Positions 63,559 to 64,000 of a stretch of DNA of 64,000 nt are shown one piece after another. The stretch is taken from contig CAVRJE010000007.1 of the NCBI GenBank assembly GCA_963721365.1, positions 1 to 64,000 of the forward strand. The letters run 5' to 3'. Below the pieces are notes generated by a model. It searched no databases. It was not told where the DNA came from and saw nothing but the letters and a program-made list of their open reading frames with translations. Both the position numbers and the translations under genes were made by a program. This DNA is from CAIQPS01 sp963721365. GTDB taxonomy: Bacteria > Actinomycetota > Thermoleophilia > RBG-16-64-13. Every line of letters begins with the position of its first letter. Positions within the stretch are counted from its first letter, which is position 1.

Positions 63559-64000
63559 ATGATCTGGACGTCGTATCCCCGGTACCACGGGCACGTTATC
63601 CGGCCCCCGAGCGAGGCCAACAGCCTCATCCTGCAGGTGATGTACGGGTGCTCGCACGGCGACTGCACCTTCTGCGGCTCCTATCTGGGCAAGCCCTTCC
63701 GCGTGCGGCCGTTCGCCGAGGTGATCGAGGACGTCAAGAACCTTCCCGACGGCTTCAAGCGGAACGTCAACCGGGTCTTTCTCGCCGACGGCGACGCTCT
63801 CGCCATCCCCAAGCGCCGGATGCTCGAACTGCTCGAGCTGCTGAAGGCCGAGTTCCCGGGCCTGGAGCGGGTGAGCGCTTACGCCAACGCCCACTCGCTG
63901 TTGCGGCTGTCCCAAGAGGACTTGGCCGAGATCCGCCAGGGCGGGCTTGAGCTGCTCTATCTGGGCCTCGAGTCGGGCGACGACCCGACGCTGGAGGCGA
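63559..64000 (+). CDS. Radical SAM protein, 3' end outside window
   Basis: The open frame MIWTSYPRYHGHVIRPPSEA continues to the right edge (147 codons). The cluster motif is Cys-x4-Cys-x2-Cys in YGCSHGDCTFCGSY, a variant seen in the COG1032-like radical SAM group. VFLADGDALAIPKRRML and LELLYLGLESGDDPTL are SAM-barrel landmarks of that group. The target is unknown. It starts 25 bp after truA. Confidence 0.82.
   Translation, partial: MIWTSYPRYHGHVIRPPSEANSLILQVMYGCSHGDCTFCGSYLGKPFRVRPFAEVIEDVKNLPDGFKRNVNRVFLADGDALAIPKRRMLELLELLKAEFPGLERVSAYANAHSLLRLSQEDLAEIRQGGLELLYLGLESGDDPTLEA

Overview
The window is a 64 kb GC-rich segment of a bacterial chromosome. It joins an anaerobic, molybdenum/tungsten-heavy catabolic region (1-30000) to the core transcription/translation super-operon (30096-63533). 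The ribosomal gene order (secE-nusG-rplKAJL-rpoBC-rpsLG-fusA-tuf-S10-spc-alpha), a C-terminal RpoB stretch resembling that of actinobacteria, the four-cysteine S14 and LivK-type lipoprotein transport suggest an anaerobic, probably deep-branching actinobacterial lineage. This assignment is inferred from sequence features without a database search.

Region 1 (1-30000). On the left, a minus-strand operon encodes a four-cluster ferredoxin, an NrfD-type membrane subunit and a molybdopterin catalytic subunit with a cysteine metal ligand. It is divergent from an IclR regulator and an aldehyde:ferredoxin oxidoreductase (AOR). A TetR regulator is divergent from alanine dehydrogenase, which is followed by a class III aminotransferase and a MoaF-like protein. 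A complete LivHMGFK transporter follows. Next come two two-subunit enzymes of the pyrogallol-phloroglucinol transhydroxylase family, one on each side of a second IclR gene. A thiolase, a SucC/SucD-type acyl-CoA ligase pair, a B3/4-domain protein and a LarA-family protein complete the region. A reasonable reading is import and anaerobic conversion of (poly)hydroxylated aromatic or related compounds, with thiolysis and ATP-forming CoA-ester cleavage, but substrates are not proven.

Region 2 (30096-63533). Three tRNA genes (Tyr, Thr, Met) precede rpmG, tRNA-Trp, secE, nusG and the L11-L1-L10-L12-rpoBC, str, S10, spc and alpha gene sets. These end with rplQ and truA, and a radical-SAM gene is cut by the right edge.

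The most unusual observations are: (i) the beta-prime subunit RpoC carries an extra C-terminal domain that aligns without gaps to the alpha-subunit C-terminal domain encoded by rpoA in the same window; (ii) three copies of a roughly 140-150 bp imperfect inverted-repeat element sit in gaps of the ribosomal operons; (iii) two diverged transhydroxylase modules are arranged around one IclR gene.

Many genes, including tuf and rpsM, carry single-base frameshifts. Nearly all are one extra base, and removing it restores a full-length family member. They look like sequence errors rather than biology, so affected genes are annotated as whole CDSs with the break positions given.
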